Below, one piece after another: positions 47,925 through 59,450 of a stretch of 64,000 nt of DNA; the stretch's first letter is position 1, and every line of letters begins with the position of its first letter. A program made the translations under genes and the position numbers. The stretch covers positions 167,571-231,570 of the forward strand of contig JAIWNI010000045.1 in assembly GCA_025331435.1 (NCBI GenBank). The letters are read 5' to 3'. This DNA comes from Choanephora cucurbitarum. Its lineage: Eukaryota; Mucoromycota; Mucoromycetes; Mucorales; Choanephoraceae. Under the pieces are notes generated by a model that was given only the letters and a program-made list of their open reading frames with translations, was not told where the DNA came from and searched no databases.

Positions 47925-48900
47925 TAACACAACATGTCTTACTGAAGCATGAAAACCAGGATTTTTGATGCTGATTTTGCTGAAATGATTCAACTCATCA
48001 ACAAGTCTTACAAGGTCTTGGAGTTTCACTTTCAGATGTAGATAGAATAATTGGAGACTAATGAACTTGCGGTACTGTTAATGACAGAAATGTACTGAAA
48101 AAGCCAGATAGTGCTTGGATCTAGCAAGAGACACTTTTTGTGTATAGTCGAAAGCAGTCAAGTGGCAACTGCAACAGATATTTGGACTTAGATATCCTTT
48201 TTGGTGCAGTATTTGGCTTGTATGAAGGCATCGAAATTATAGCAAGCGAGACTAGAGAGATGCCGTTATAAAGCATTCTTTGAATAACAAGCATAAGAAA
48301 CCGAAGTATCAGTTTGCCAAAGAGGATTTATATTGGATTATGGATCAGTAAAGGTAGTATGAACAGAAGAGTTCAACATTCTGATTGGAGCAACCGTCAA
48401 AAAGAAGAACATATATAGGCAATGTTTTGAGAAGTGCATACAGGGTTGCATGAGAGCATTGTATAAAAGTGGCAGGATCTCAATAATAATTTGGGGCGTT
48501 ATTTATGAAAGAAGCAAGTCTTCTTTAATGATTATCCACAAAGATTAGCTTTCAAAGCACTTTGGATGTTATTATAATGAAAGGCGGTGGGTCAACCCAT
48601 CAAGTCAAATCTGCTGAAGCCTATCGAAAATCTCATGGGATCACAAAGAGAAAGTGATCTGTTTAATCACTAGATCCAAATCCAACCAAGAGCATCCAGT
48701 CTATCATGAAGAAGCAATTTTACAGAAATTGGCTTACTCATAGAAGCTCAATTACTGCGAATGTACTCTTGAAGATTGTTGAAAGCAACCTTGAGAGAAA
48801 CTTTATCGATTAATCTGTTGGAAGCATAATCAAGCGCATGTAGTTGCTCTATAATGACAAGGCTAACCTAATGAAATACCAGCTGCTTTACATATTATAC
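47925..48900 (+). pseudogene. Tc1-like transposase pseudogene
   Basis: Translation across frames gives several hallmarks in order. They are an N-terminal FAEMIQLINKSYK helix-turn-helix-like part, YQFAKEDL, EFNILIGATVKKK, a GRISIIIWGVI block (the VMVWG region), SHGIT, and LDPNPTKSIQSIMKKQF. The last matches the SPDLNPIE-W signature preceding the final catalytic acidic residue. Many stops and frame changes are present. The 24469-type MITEs have Tc1/pogo-like ends, but a link with this family is not established. A second, reverse-oriented copy is at 57180-57980. Confidence 0.75.
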
Positions 48901-49669
48901 TCTACTTTATGTTTTTTTTAATATGTTTAATTTACTTTGCGATATTGCGCTCTAGAAGAGATGTGTAAAGGAAGAGGTATGTGTTATACATAATATGACA
49001 CAGGCAAATGTACTATTCAATTTTTATTTTAAAGAGATCATGTCAGTCATTATGTTATCACACTTTTTTTTTCATCTTATTATACATGTTATCGTTCACT
49101 AATATACTGCTCTGTAGAGATTTTTGACTGATGTGTGTAATGTTTTACGGCACTTTGTTCAGTTAGGTTCCATATTGTACTGAATGAAGCATGATTGATA
49201 CTTGATATATTATTTGTTGCATTTACGAGCATCCATAGTCAAGAATTGTGATTGATATAAACCAAATTTTTGCTACTTATCGCCGCTCTATATGCGAATA
49301 TCAGGTCTTGCGCATTGTAATTTGTTAATATAGGTTGACTTGAGAAATAAGTTGCTTTTTTAATTATTTGTTATGACAAAATCACAGTTTGAATAACCTA
49401 TAATGCCGAGATTTTACTATATTAATTTTGTTACCTTACATTTGCAAAATAGACGAAAGACGATAGTATGTTTGACAACCACTGGCATGATGTAAATAAA
49501 AATAAGGTTGATCAATTTGAACTTGTTCACAAATGAAGGTTTCCAAACTAGACTAAACAAAACAAGTATTAAAAAAAACAGTCAAGACACTAAATAGTCT
49601 TATAAAAACGTATTCTAAATCATTTCCAGCTCATGAATACCCTTGAATGTTTGAGCCATTTAAAATAAC
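48900..49669. other. AT-rich stretch, nothing recognised
   Basis: I see no reading frame of note, no repeat partner within the window and no structural signal here. Confidence 0.6.
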
Positions 49670-50390
49670 CTATTGATAAATGACGTATAGAGGATCTTGA
49701 CTAATTTTTATGTAAGATGTACATATTCCATCAGTTTCTAATTTTAAGTTGGTGATAATGTTGTCGACGAGATTTTCATGTTTTGTTGTATTCTTAGTGT
49801 TGAGTGGTAGCGCTGGTTTGGGATTGAACTTGTTAAAAGAGTTTGAAAACAATTTAGGAGTCGACATGAAACATGTATTGAGATCGCCTTCTAAAATGAC
49901 ATTTTTACGTCTGTTGATAAGAAACCGTTCAAAAAACTCTTTAAGAGTATTCTCATCAGCTTTTGCGGAAATGTATATACATAATGTTATTACGCTTCTG
50001 GATTCAAATTAAAAAATGAATATGAAGTCATCATCAGCTAAGTTTAATACTTCCATCGTTGACAAATCCTACAAAGCCATTGATTTTTCTTTATTTTTTA
50101 CATCTAAAAAAGAGCGATAGTGCCGAGTTCTTTGTCTTTGCACATTTAACCGACCTACAATTTTGAAATCATCAATGTTAATTAAAGTGGTGTCGAGGGT
50201 GCAAGTTTTTGTCACGAGAATAAAGTCACCAGCAGCGAATACTGAATCATTACAGACAACCTTCAGATGAGTACTGTAGCTTTGTACATTATGAAGTATC
50301 CGTTGTGAGGTACGTCTTTATCAAAGGCGAAAAAACGATCCCACTAATCAGACCTGATAATGTTTATGAACCTCCTTCACTAAAAAAAAC
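49670..50390 (-). pseudogene. Endonuclease/exonuclease/phosphatase domain remnant downstream of the helicase
   Basis: Reading the minus strand, I see TLINIDDFKIVGRLNVQ, then ENTLKEFFERFLINRRKN, VILEGDLNTCF (a GDFN-type motif), LVDNIITNLKLETDGICTSY and KISQDPLYV in place of the usual SDHDP motif. These are in the order expected for the EEP (AP-endonuclease-like) fold. Stops separate the blocks. It follows the helicase on the same strand with no gap, suggesting one original polyprotein or element. The final His of the SDH motif is not preserved. Confidence 0.65.
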
Positions 50391-52330
50391 TCTACTTTAG
50401 GTGGCAAAGTAGACTTAAGCCTCTGACTAAGTTAAAATATAGACCAGAGACATTGATGGCTTTCAACAAGCAACAAACATCATCGGCATTGACTAAATCA
50501 TCTCTTTTTGACCTGTTGAACTGACCAAGTCCAACAATACTTTTTTGTATGTCTCTTTTCGACTTTTGTATACTGTCAAGGCTTCTATGACAACAACAGG
50601 GAATTGTGTTTTGGATAACTTCAACATAGTAGCTCTTTGGCTTTGAATCAATGAGAAAGTAGAGCCGATAGGCATCCAAGTAGACAGAATGTTTATGCGT
50701 CGAGCATGAGTACAGTTTAATCTCCCTGGGTTCTCTCCGGCTTTTCTTACTTTCCGTCTTAGGCCAGATCCTCAGAGATTTTGCTGCTGTTGATTCAATT
50801 GATTCGGTATAACCAAAATCACCTCTTTTTAAGATGCCGTTGGAACAATGTACAAGGCCATCTAAAACATCTAAGTTATCGGTAAGCATGTAATTTGCAA
50901 CAATTACAAGCAGCAATTCAAAGGACAAGCTAATTGTTTTTGAAAGCTGATAATTGAAATCCTTTTCAATATTCAATAGACTTTTTGTAACATTACAATT
51001 GTCTCCTCTACCTGGTTTTGAAGAGTTCAATGTTTATAGCTGTCATAGTGCTTCTTACCAAATTATCAAACGCTTGAACAAAAGCAACATCATCCCTCAA
51101 TCTTATGATGGCATTCAAGTAACGCATTTTGAATGAAGGACACAAGCTATGGCATCAAATCTGCTTGAGCTCATCGCTTTTAGAAGGAACGTAAGTTGGC
51201 ATGTCATGTACAGAAGAAATTGTCAAAAGTTTTCAAACATCAAGACATGCTTGCCTCCAAAGGGTATTCTGTGTTGCAGATATATCGCAAACGCTGGTTA
51301 ATACACATAAATAGTTTTGCACTGGCCATACTTATTTCATTAATAATGATTACAGTGGTAGCCCGATTTGAGCATGATGATTTTAAAGCTTCGTGTGTTA
51401 TATTTATAGTGATGTTTCATTCCACACATAGTAAAAAAACTTTAAAAGTACAATCAGAGCGCAGCATGTTAAAGGAAATCGTAGGTTGCTTGCCAAATTC
51501 CCTGTTTCTCAAACAAGTATGATGCATGAAGCTTACAAAATTATTATGCTTAAATCGGGGTACCACTGTAATCGAGATTTACTCAGAGTAGCACGAAAAA
51601 TGTTAGATATACCTGCTGGTAACTCTTGTAATTCATTTTTTGTTCAAAAGAAGCTTAAATGTACAATGCAGAGTGGCACCTCTAACATTGAATGCAGCTT
51701 TAACTGTTTGAGCGCAAAACATAAAAGAATTGCTATTCAAGCCGCAATCAATGTCCTGGCCAAAATGCCTAATCAGTGATTTATGCATGTGGCTTAAAAA
51801 AAAGCTCTTGTCAGCTTTAGATCCATCAGTAATAAAAGGCCTAAAAAGATCTTCTTTTCTGTGCTTTATGCTATTGTTGGTATAGTCCGAAGCATCTCTT
51901 TGCTCAACATCAAGTACTGATACCATGGATTAAAACTGTTCCTTTGGTATGATATCTGGCCATGAACAATCTATTAGACCTGATGTTGATGCGCTTGTTT
52001 TACTACTGAAGCTAGCATCAATGCAAAGCTCATCATTCATGTTAGCTTCGCCGTCTTCAAGCATTAAATACATCGAGAAGCTATTGATGATATCCCTGAA
52101 TTTTTCGAACTGTCTTCAGCTTGTCAAATACTACACTGATTATATAAATAATCTTGAGGAGATAATTATATACAAGCTTTTCTTAAGCTTTCTATATCGC
52201 TATCAAACGACGTTGTAAACTCTCTCACTGAATTGTTGTCTTCAGCTTGATAATCTTGAAAGATCGATTGGCAGTCCTTCTTTTCTATTCCTTCAACCTT
52301 ATCATAATGAAAATATAGAGCATTGCTTGT
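50391..52330 (-). pseudogene. PIF1-like helicase pseudogene, copy 2
   Basis: On the minus strand the order is SVLDVEQRDASDY (Q motif, about 51910), FRPFITDGSKADKSFFLS in the Walker A position, and AAFNVRGATLHCTFKL (about 51660). Then come IIINEISMASAKL (Walker B position, about 51320-51355), DNLDVLDGLVHCSNGILKRG (about 50830-50890), and SIQKSKRDIQKSIVGLGQFN with NVSGLYF near the end. The order matches PIF1/Helitron helicases. The Walker B aspartate is asparagine here and the Walker A GxGxGK is lost, so the protein would be inactive even apart from the stops. The largest intact piece is 212 codons (50392-51030). Confidence 0.85.
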
Positions 52331-53439
52331 TCTTTCAAATGTAGTTTGCTATTTTCCACTAGCTTATATTAAATACTCGTAGCGAAAGGGATCTCGCCAT
52401 CAGAAGCCATCTCACAAACTAAAGTTAGTGCGCAAGCGTATGACACTACCCATTTACACTGATCACTGTCTTGGTCTTTCTATAACGCAAAACAATAAAA
52501 GAAGTTTAGACAAGCATCAATTAAAAAGAACCAAGAAAACAATATTGAGTCCTTGGCTATTTCCTATTTTGGAAGCGGAGCACAAAAGTAGTCACGGTAG
52601 GCATAAGCTGCAGCCAAACGACAAAGCTCTATCGATAGTCCCCTTTCTCATCATAAGTCCAACTAAATCAATACAACTTGATGAAAGGAATGTGTTGACC
52701 AACAAAAGTTATTTTCTTTAACTGTCTCTCGCACTTTGGCACTAAAGCCAAAAAGTGAAAGATCTGCCATCCGCATGGACAAGATGATCTCACAGATCTT
52801 GTCTTGACTTGTGAAGCAAATGTACTGTCTTAGTTGATGCAAATTTTGCTGCAAAGAGATGTTTGACTGTTATTTATCAGCCTTATGTGTATACACAATC
52901 AAAGCATGTTGAATTTGAAGTTAGCTCACAACACTTCTAAAAAAATCATTTTATAGCACTTATCTTTTTTAATTTTTTTCCTTTGCATAATTTTGCAGTA
53001 AGCACTAACCTTCGCAAAGGCTTATAATATCAGATTTTTTTCCCTCTGCATATGTACGTATTATTTGTAAAGATTACTAGCATGAAATACCCTTATTTTA
53101 CTATTCTTCGCTAAATTGTCCGGAATAACCTCTGATAATTATTATTTGTATGCATCTTTAATATATGTATATTTTTGCTCTACAACATATAAAACTGAGT
53201 AGCCAAATTGGAGTCCATCTTTTTCCTTCCAAATCTTGTTGTTCCTCTTTTCTTCTATTTTCATGTTACTGAATAATTTACTTTGGACAGGAAGGGCGAC
53301 AAGGTGAGAGATATGACACTTTAAATTTACTTTTTTGTATTTGCCGTATATCTCTCACGTGCATTTTTTTTCACTATCAGCTCATTCTCACACCCTGTTG
53401 ATAGCCCTCACACGCCAAAACCCCCCCCCCCTTGTAGTA

Positions 53440-53582
53440 TGTCATCTGTATTTCATGTAAACAACACACAGACCCCCTACTCTTATATTCTTTTGTTTTT
53501 TCCTTTTTTTTCTCTTTTTTCTTTCTCTTTTTTCTTTTTCTCTCTTTCTTTACCCTCTATCTCATTAAATCTATACAGCAAA
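53440..53582 (+). promoter_or_regulatory. Pyrimidine-rich leader of the 212-aa gene (copy 2)
   Basis: A TCTTATATTC motif at about 53481-53490 is followed by about 70 nt of almost pure C/T, then the ATG at 53583. The layout is the same as copy 1 but with a longer C/T run. Confidence 0.5.
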
Positions 53583-54221
53583 ATGCTCAATACTATCAAC
53601 AATACTCTTATGTTTATTACCTGCCTCATTCACCATGTCAACTGGTTTATCAACTCTTTTTACTTTGCGGCAATTTCCTTTGTTTTGCTTGCAATCAAGT
53701 TTATACTCATCAGCATCGAGCATTTCACCTATGAAGACGAAGTCGAAGAAGAAGCAAAAGAAGCACCCAAGCTGCGTTACAATGTTTCCTTTGGTTGCTA
53801 CGAACCTGAATTACCTGAGATCAAGAGCATGCTAAGCAACCTTAGGGAAGGCGAAAGTAAAGGTGATGCCACCGTGGCAAATGATCCTTGTCACCTAGTC
53901 TCAACACCTAAATGCAATGCATATAACTGCCACTGTTCGCAAGCAGAGCGCTGCAGGTCGTTGGACAGGTGCTTTCGTCGCAAGAAGCACCAATATCTGA
54001 GCAATACTCAGCTCATGAATCTGATTAGGGTTCCTATTGCAGATCTGATGCCTACAATTGTAGCCGCTGAGGACTGTAATACACCTGATGATGATGGTGT
54101 CTTCACAGCTGCCTTCACACAAGACATGACTGAAGCTATCCAAGAAGCCGCGGAAGCTAGTGACGATGGTGTGTTTTGTAATGACTTTGTCGTTGCAATG
54201 AAGGCAGCATTGCCATTGTAA
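53583..54221 (+). CDS. 212-aa membrane-anchored, cysteine-rich protein of unknown function (copy 2)
   Basis: This is the mirror copy of 20641-21279 (position sum 74862 at both ends). It differs at residue 7 (Asn for Asp in the NTIN-TLMF stretch) and in the QDM-EAIQ motif (Thr for Val). The hydrophobic N-terminus, EDEVEEE stretch, cysteine cluster and DDGVF repeats are unchanged. An in-frame upstream ATG at 53439 would give a longer 260-residue form, but the extension is a translated pyrimidine run and differs in length between copies. I therefore use the internal start. Confidence 0.75.
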   Translation: MLNTINNTLMFITCLIHHVNWFINSFYFAAISFVLLAIKFILISIEHFTYEDEVEEEAKEAPKLRYNVSFGCYEPELPEIKSMLSNLREGESKGDATVANDPCHLVSTPKCNAYNCHCSQAERCRSLDRCFRRKKHQYLSNTQLMNLIRVPIADLMPTIVAAEDCNTPDDDGVFTAAFTQDMTEAIQEAAEASDDGVFCNDFVVAMKAALPL

Positions 54222-54339
54222 CGTATGCAAAATATTATATAAGTGGTTGGTAGGTCGGTATATTAGGTGCTCTTTGCTTCATAATTTTTCATAACAATGT
54301 TATTCTCTTCTGCTCAGTTCTTTCGTTTGCTTGGTCCTC

Positions 54340-54392
54340 TCTCTGTCGTTTTGCTGTGTGTCTGTCTGTCTGTCTGTCTGCTGTGTGCTCTC

Positions 54393-54427
<35 letters not shown>

Positions 54428-54478
54428 GCTGTGTGCTTTTTTTGTCTGTCTCTCTGTCGTTGTGCTGTGTGCTTCTGT
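54340..54478. repeat. TCTG-rich microsatellite/minisatellite
   Basis: Two runs of the tetranucleotide TCTG (about 5 and 7 units) are embedded in a degenerate unit containing GCTGTGTGCT. The inverted partner at 20335-20545 keeps the longer unit with few TCTG repeats. Confidence 0.85.
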
Positions 54479-54539
54479 TTAAGGGGTTACCTTCCTGTTG
54501 TTGGCTGTGTCGGTTTTTACCGCATTTAATAAATTGATA

Positions 54540-57170
54540 ATATTCTTATGTTGTTACTTTCTAACTCGCAATTTTTCCCCAGAATACATTTTACTACATA
54601 TTGTTGGTTAGCCTTCTTTACGACCATAAAACCATCAACTATTTTTGATACTAAAGTTCACATCAATACTGGAATTTTTACCTTTTTTTATCTATGAAAA
54701 TGCTGGCGATGCATTATACAAAATGAGAACAGTTCCCTGCATTTATGTCTACTGTCTATGTAAGGTACTTTTTCATTTAATTCACGTTATTCTTCATACC
54801 AGCTCTCTGACTAATAGACTATTTTTTTGTTTTGTTTATCAATGCATCATTTTGTCTGAAACTATTGCTCTTGAATCTTGACAAGAATATAGTTGAAAGA
54901 AGTCTGTTAGCAATTTTGCTGTCAAACAAACTATTCTATTTTTTGTCAAAAGAAACGAGACACTCAATATTATTGTCGTGTATGACCTTGGACCTTCCAC
55001 GCTATCAAAAACTACCACATAAACTCATCAATCATACTCTTCTAAAGCAAAGCTTCTCTGTCAAAAAGCAAATTTATTCATTTCTCAGCTTACTCATAGT
55101 TTAATGCCTCTGATATTTCTTTAAACCATACAATACACCTGCAAATCATAGCACTTGGCCCCATGTTAGTGCATACGTACATCGCTTTTTTTTACCTGAA
55201 CAGACTATTCTGTGTTTATATGAAACAGTTATTTGTTGAAAGCTTAATTGCATGTATGCAGCTAGCTATGTGCCCTTCTGTTTTTTTATCAACTGTATAG
55301 AGTATTCTCTAGATGTCCATCACACAAGACATAGGTCTATCTGTCTTGATAACATGGCTTGCTGTTGCTGCTCTTACATATGCTAATAGTAAACAGACCA
55401 AGCATATAATTATAGTTGTCTGCTTCTTACTCGTCGTTGTTTCAGGTTGGTCATCAGTTTAGTTGGGATCTTGCCATCAGGAGTCATCACTATGGTTAGG
55501 CTTGTCTGAAGAGTGCTCGTCATTGACAGCGCATACTACTGAAGGCGCATATATCGGTGCGCTAGTACGTTTATAAAGTGTTATATTAAAATGGCATAAT
55601 CATATCAGAACTCATCTTCCGAGAACGACATACATTAAATAACACAATGAAATAAAGAGAGAGAGGATTCAAACTCCGTCGGAGATTGAAAGCATCCACA
55701 AGATCGATTGCATGATGTGACCATCACCATGATTATTTTTTGAAGCTTTTCAATAGACCAGGCCGCATGAACAATGCTTTAGTTGAGTTCAGTAGTTTAT
55801 AAAGAATGATAAAAAGAGGATAGAAAAAGTTGGCAGAGAGAATCGTGTGGTTGAGACAAACTCAGATTAGGTTAATGACGGATCTCTATGGGTGAGTTGC
55901 TCAAATGCACAGCTTGTTAGCAAAGTGTAGCAAGAGCACAAAGCTCAACATGATGTAGCGCAAGTACACTCAAAAGTATTATAAAGACAGTTAAAACGAC
56001 AAAGTACTGCTACCTGATGAGATGCGAGGGTAGAAAGGCGCAGGTAATCATGATGCCTGTGACTAGGTGTGAGATGCAACGAATGACCCGAAAGTAAGTA
56101 AAATGCGTTTTTGTCAATAGAAACTAACTCAGTAGTGTGCTAATAAAACCTAAATATACATTATAGTAAGTGAATAACTATAAGCATTAGGCTCGCCAGA
56201 TTAAGGCAAGAATGATAGATTATGTGAATGTCTGAAGGACAATAGAATGAGACATACATGCAGAAGCCGAATATACCCCGCGTTGTCTATAAGAGATAAT
56301 CTGCAAAGCTTGATTCGGACATTACACTCTGTACTGCATTAAGGTTATGGCTTTTCTTTTGCCCTTACACTTAGTAAAAAAAAACCCCCCTCTCTAAATC
56401 ACATGCCATGAGTGATTGATCTGATCAAAACACCACATATTCCTCTTAGTAAATGGAGGTTTATGATTGAAACTGTCTTTGCTAAAATTATGTTAAATAG
56501 CAATGAAACTCATTAAGAACAATGACAATGTTGAAAAAAAAACATTGCCATGTAAAGCAGTAAACCATACAAGATCAAGTAGAAAGTCATTCTACAGACC
56601 TCAGTAAAAGCAATGAATAAAATATCAACAATAGGTTAAGTGGATCTAGATTCAAACGACTTTGAGCACTGAACGCAGCAGAATCAACAAAAAATTGCAG
56701 CATAATTGCAGTTGTCTAATTTACAGACACTAACGCCATCAACGATGAATATGATGCTAAACTTGAACATATAAACCTAGTGACAATCGTTGTTTTTTTT
56801 TCTCAGAAACAAATAAATGCTACTTTTTTAGTTCTTTGCGATACGTGAGAACTAATATATCGAAGGATGAGGGATTTTTGTAACAAGGAGCATTTGTTAG
56901 TAGATGAAAGCAGAAATAGTTTTAGTAGATTTATTGATATCGTTTAATTATATCAGCTATGTTAGGTTAAGCACAGTCAGACAAAACGAAATTAGTATCT
57001 AGTTGTATAACAATGTCATTTTAAGTAGAGATTTAAAAAATGTCTTTGTTGCATCATATTGCTTATGATAGATTCCCCTTTTCTTACAATGTCTTTTCTC
57101 AAGTGCATAATAATAAACCACTTTAAAAAAAATAATAAAAAAAAAGATCAAAAAAGGAATGAATAGAACA
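54540..57170. repeat. Inverted copy of segment D
   Basis: Blocks 54830-55110, 55430-56130 pair in reverse complement with 19770-19990 and 18700-19400. The stretch 56130-57170 has no clear partner and no supported gene. A frame with the VWLRQTQIRLMTD peptide (near 55850) is related to the lysine-rich 93-aa frames but is cut by a TGA. Confidence 0.7.
55431..55500 (-). CDS. 70-nt putative exon of the MTPDGKI family, inverted copy of 19316-19385
   Basis: The same AG (ACAAG) and GT (GTAAG) borders enclose exactly 70 nt with an open frame (LTIVMTPDGKIPTKLMTNL then KQRR). A TTTATAAAC motif lies upstream at about 55570. See the copy at 19316 for interpretation. Confidence 0.4.
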
Positions 57171-57179
57171 ACTGGTATT

Positions 57180-57980
57180 TTGATGGGCCACCCGTGACAA
57201 AATGGAGTAATTATATGCGCTTGGGCATGCTCACAACAAGTATATTGATAGGCTTTGTCTTGAATTTGCTCCTAACAATCATCAAGAGCACTTTGTTAGC
57301 AACTGAGCCTCCACAGTTAAACCACTTTTTATGAAGTTGTTCTATTTTTTTTTTCAAATTATACACGGGACTCTCAATTAAGTTTGGATGTGGTGGTTGA
57401 GCATGTCACTTTATCGTTACGATCTCATAATCTCTTCTCTAGGTTTCCTCAAGTTTCACTTGATGGATCGACATATTGTTTTTTTTGTTAAAATAACATT
57501 TGGAATATTTTGAAAACTTGATTTTTGGACACAGTCACTAGAGAAGGAGTCTTACCCCATCCACAGATAGTGCCCCCAAGTAATACCGAAATATTGCCAT
57601 TTTAACGCGATGTCTTAATGCAAGACTGTCTGTATATATCGTAACACTGTCTTAAAGCCCGGCTTATCTTTGGGAGATCTGACTCAATTTGGAATCTGAG
57701 ATCGTCTCTCTAAAAATCCCTTCTCCACTAATCCATAATCCGGCTTTAATCCTCTTTGGCAAACTAGTACCTTACTTCTTGTTGTTTATTAGTTAAAAAA
57801 GACTTTATGACGGCTAGTTGCTAGTTCAACTTGCTATCATACCAATGATTTGATACAAGTCAAGTACTGCATTAGAAAGGACATCTAAGCCTGAAGTTCT
57901 GTTAAGTTGTCTCTGAATTACTTTTGATGATGCGCAAAAAGTGTCTTTTGCAATGTTTATCCTCTTTTTGGGGTTTTGCT
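57180..57980 (-). pseudogene. Tc1-like transposase pseudogene, second copy
   Basis: On the minus strand LNRTSGLDVLSNAVLDLYQIIGM-like sequence (spread over frames) precedes LVCQRG (the RLEFAKRH position). Near 57360-57400 PPHPNLIESPVYNLKKKIEQ corresponds to the SPDLNPIE-LW-LKKKI region. DNA similarity to 48060-48330 (CAGTTTGCCAAAGAGGATT) shows the two are one family. Heavily mutated. Confidence 0.65.
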
Positions 57981-59039
57981 TACTTTTTTTCCGCTAAATA
58001 GCACTAAAATTCTAATAGTTTTTACTTAATTGACCTACAGTTTGAAGTTGTGTTCAAGACTTTCTGAGAATTATGGGTAAGTTTGGCCACTCTCAACATG
58101 ATTAGCATTACAAATCTTGACATCTATGCTTCAATGAGTCTTGTCATGATGTCTTCCCATGAAAATGTAAAGAGAGAATAAAAGTGTAATTTAGGGTTGT
58201 GAAATTTGACGATGATAACAACCATGATATACGGACAATTTATTACCAGCCTTTTCATTGTTGTCTGACTCTACACATATTAGACAGCACTCAACCTATC
58301 CAGAATAAGACACATGTTCTACTTTTTGTGACCCTACTCAGTAGATATCGATATTCAATCCTTGTGTTGTAGAAGAACGTCCTATGTCATGTTGCTTGAA
58401 TTCCTCTCTGGCATTCGACTAACAAATGATATCTAGATACAGTCATATCAGGTGGACACTAACAATCATATATACTCTTGTAATCTATTGGATAAATCGA
58501 CTGATTTATTCAAGCACAATAACGCCATTATCGAGCACAATCAAAAGGACTCTCTCCATATCGTTAGCATGAAAGCTCCCATTTGACCCTGAATGAACCC
58601 TTCCAAAAAGCCTTAGATGACCCTCAAAAATGACCAAATACGTTTTGTACACCATCTGAAAGAAAAAATTCCGCTCTATTTTTGTAATACTGTAGAATTT
58701 CATAAAAATGAATAAATACAAATAGAATTATATTTAAGGATGCAATTTGTTTGGTATTTGATTAAACAAGCCGATGCAAATTAGTCCATGATGTCAAATT
58801 AAAAAAAAAATTTGGTATAGATAAAGTATTGTGTTTGCAGAATGTTTTTATAGCTATCTTTTTTCAAATTATTTCTATTTTTTATGACCCCAAAATAGCT
58901 TTGACCTTGAAAATAGGCCTAAGGACACCCTTTCTGCAGAAAAAGTAATGAATGATTTATACAAAAAGTAAATCTTGTTTGTTTTTTGTAGCAAAATAAT
59001 GACTTGATGATTTTTCCTAGGGAGTCGTGAAAACCTTTA

Positions 59040-59450
59040 TACAACACACCATAAGCACCAGTCAAACACATATTTGCAAGTGTACAAGAAATGCTTAGGG
59101 TACTTCAAATATCATACTAGCATAGGTGCAGTTGCTAGCTTGTTGGTTAACTGAGCCAGTCAATAGCTAGACACCCACTGATGATCACTAATTGTGTCCA
59201 CATGATCAGGTTGAGCAAACAATGCAGATGTTGTCTTCATTGAGCACTAAATGGCTCTTGTTAAAGGAGAAGAGTACTTATTATGCAGAGACCACTGATA
59301 CTCGTCGATGTTGCATAGCTCACTTAATTTAATAACATGTCTTTATGACAGGCTGATAGTGATGAATGACCATAATCGTACTGTAACCACATTGTATTCA
59401 CCGTAGCTGGCATGACTATAGACAACAAGTTTATGGGTTTAGCCTTCTGC
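59040..59450 (-). pseudogene. Degenerate copy of the 128-aa gene
   Basis: Shared stretches TTGCTAGCTTGTTGG and AACATGTCTTTATGACAGGC align with 25700-25930. The frame has stops and small indels. Confidence 0.6.
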
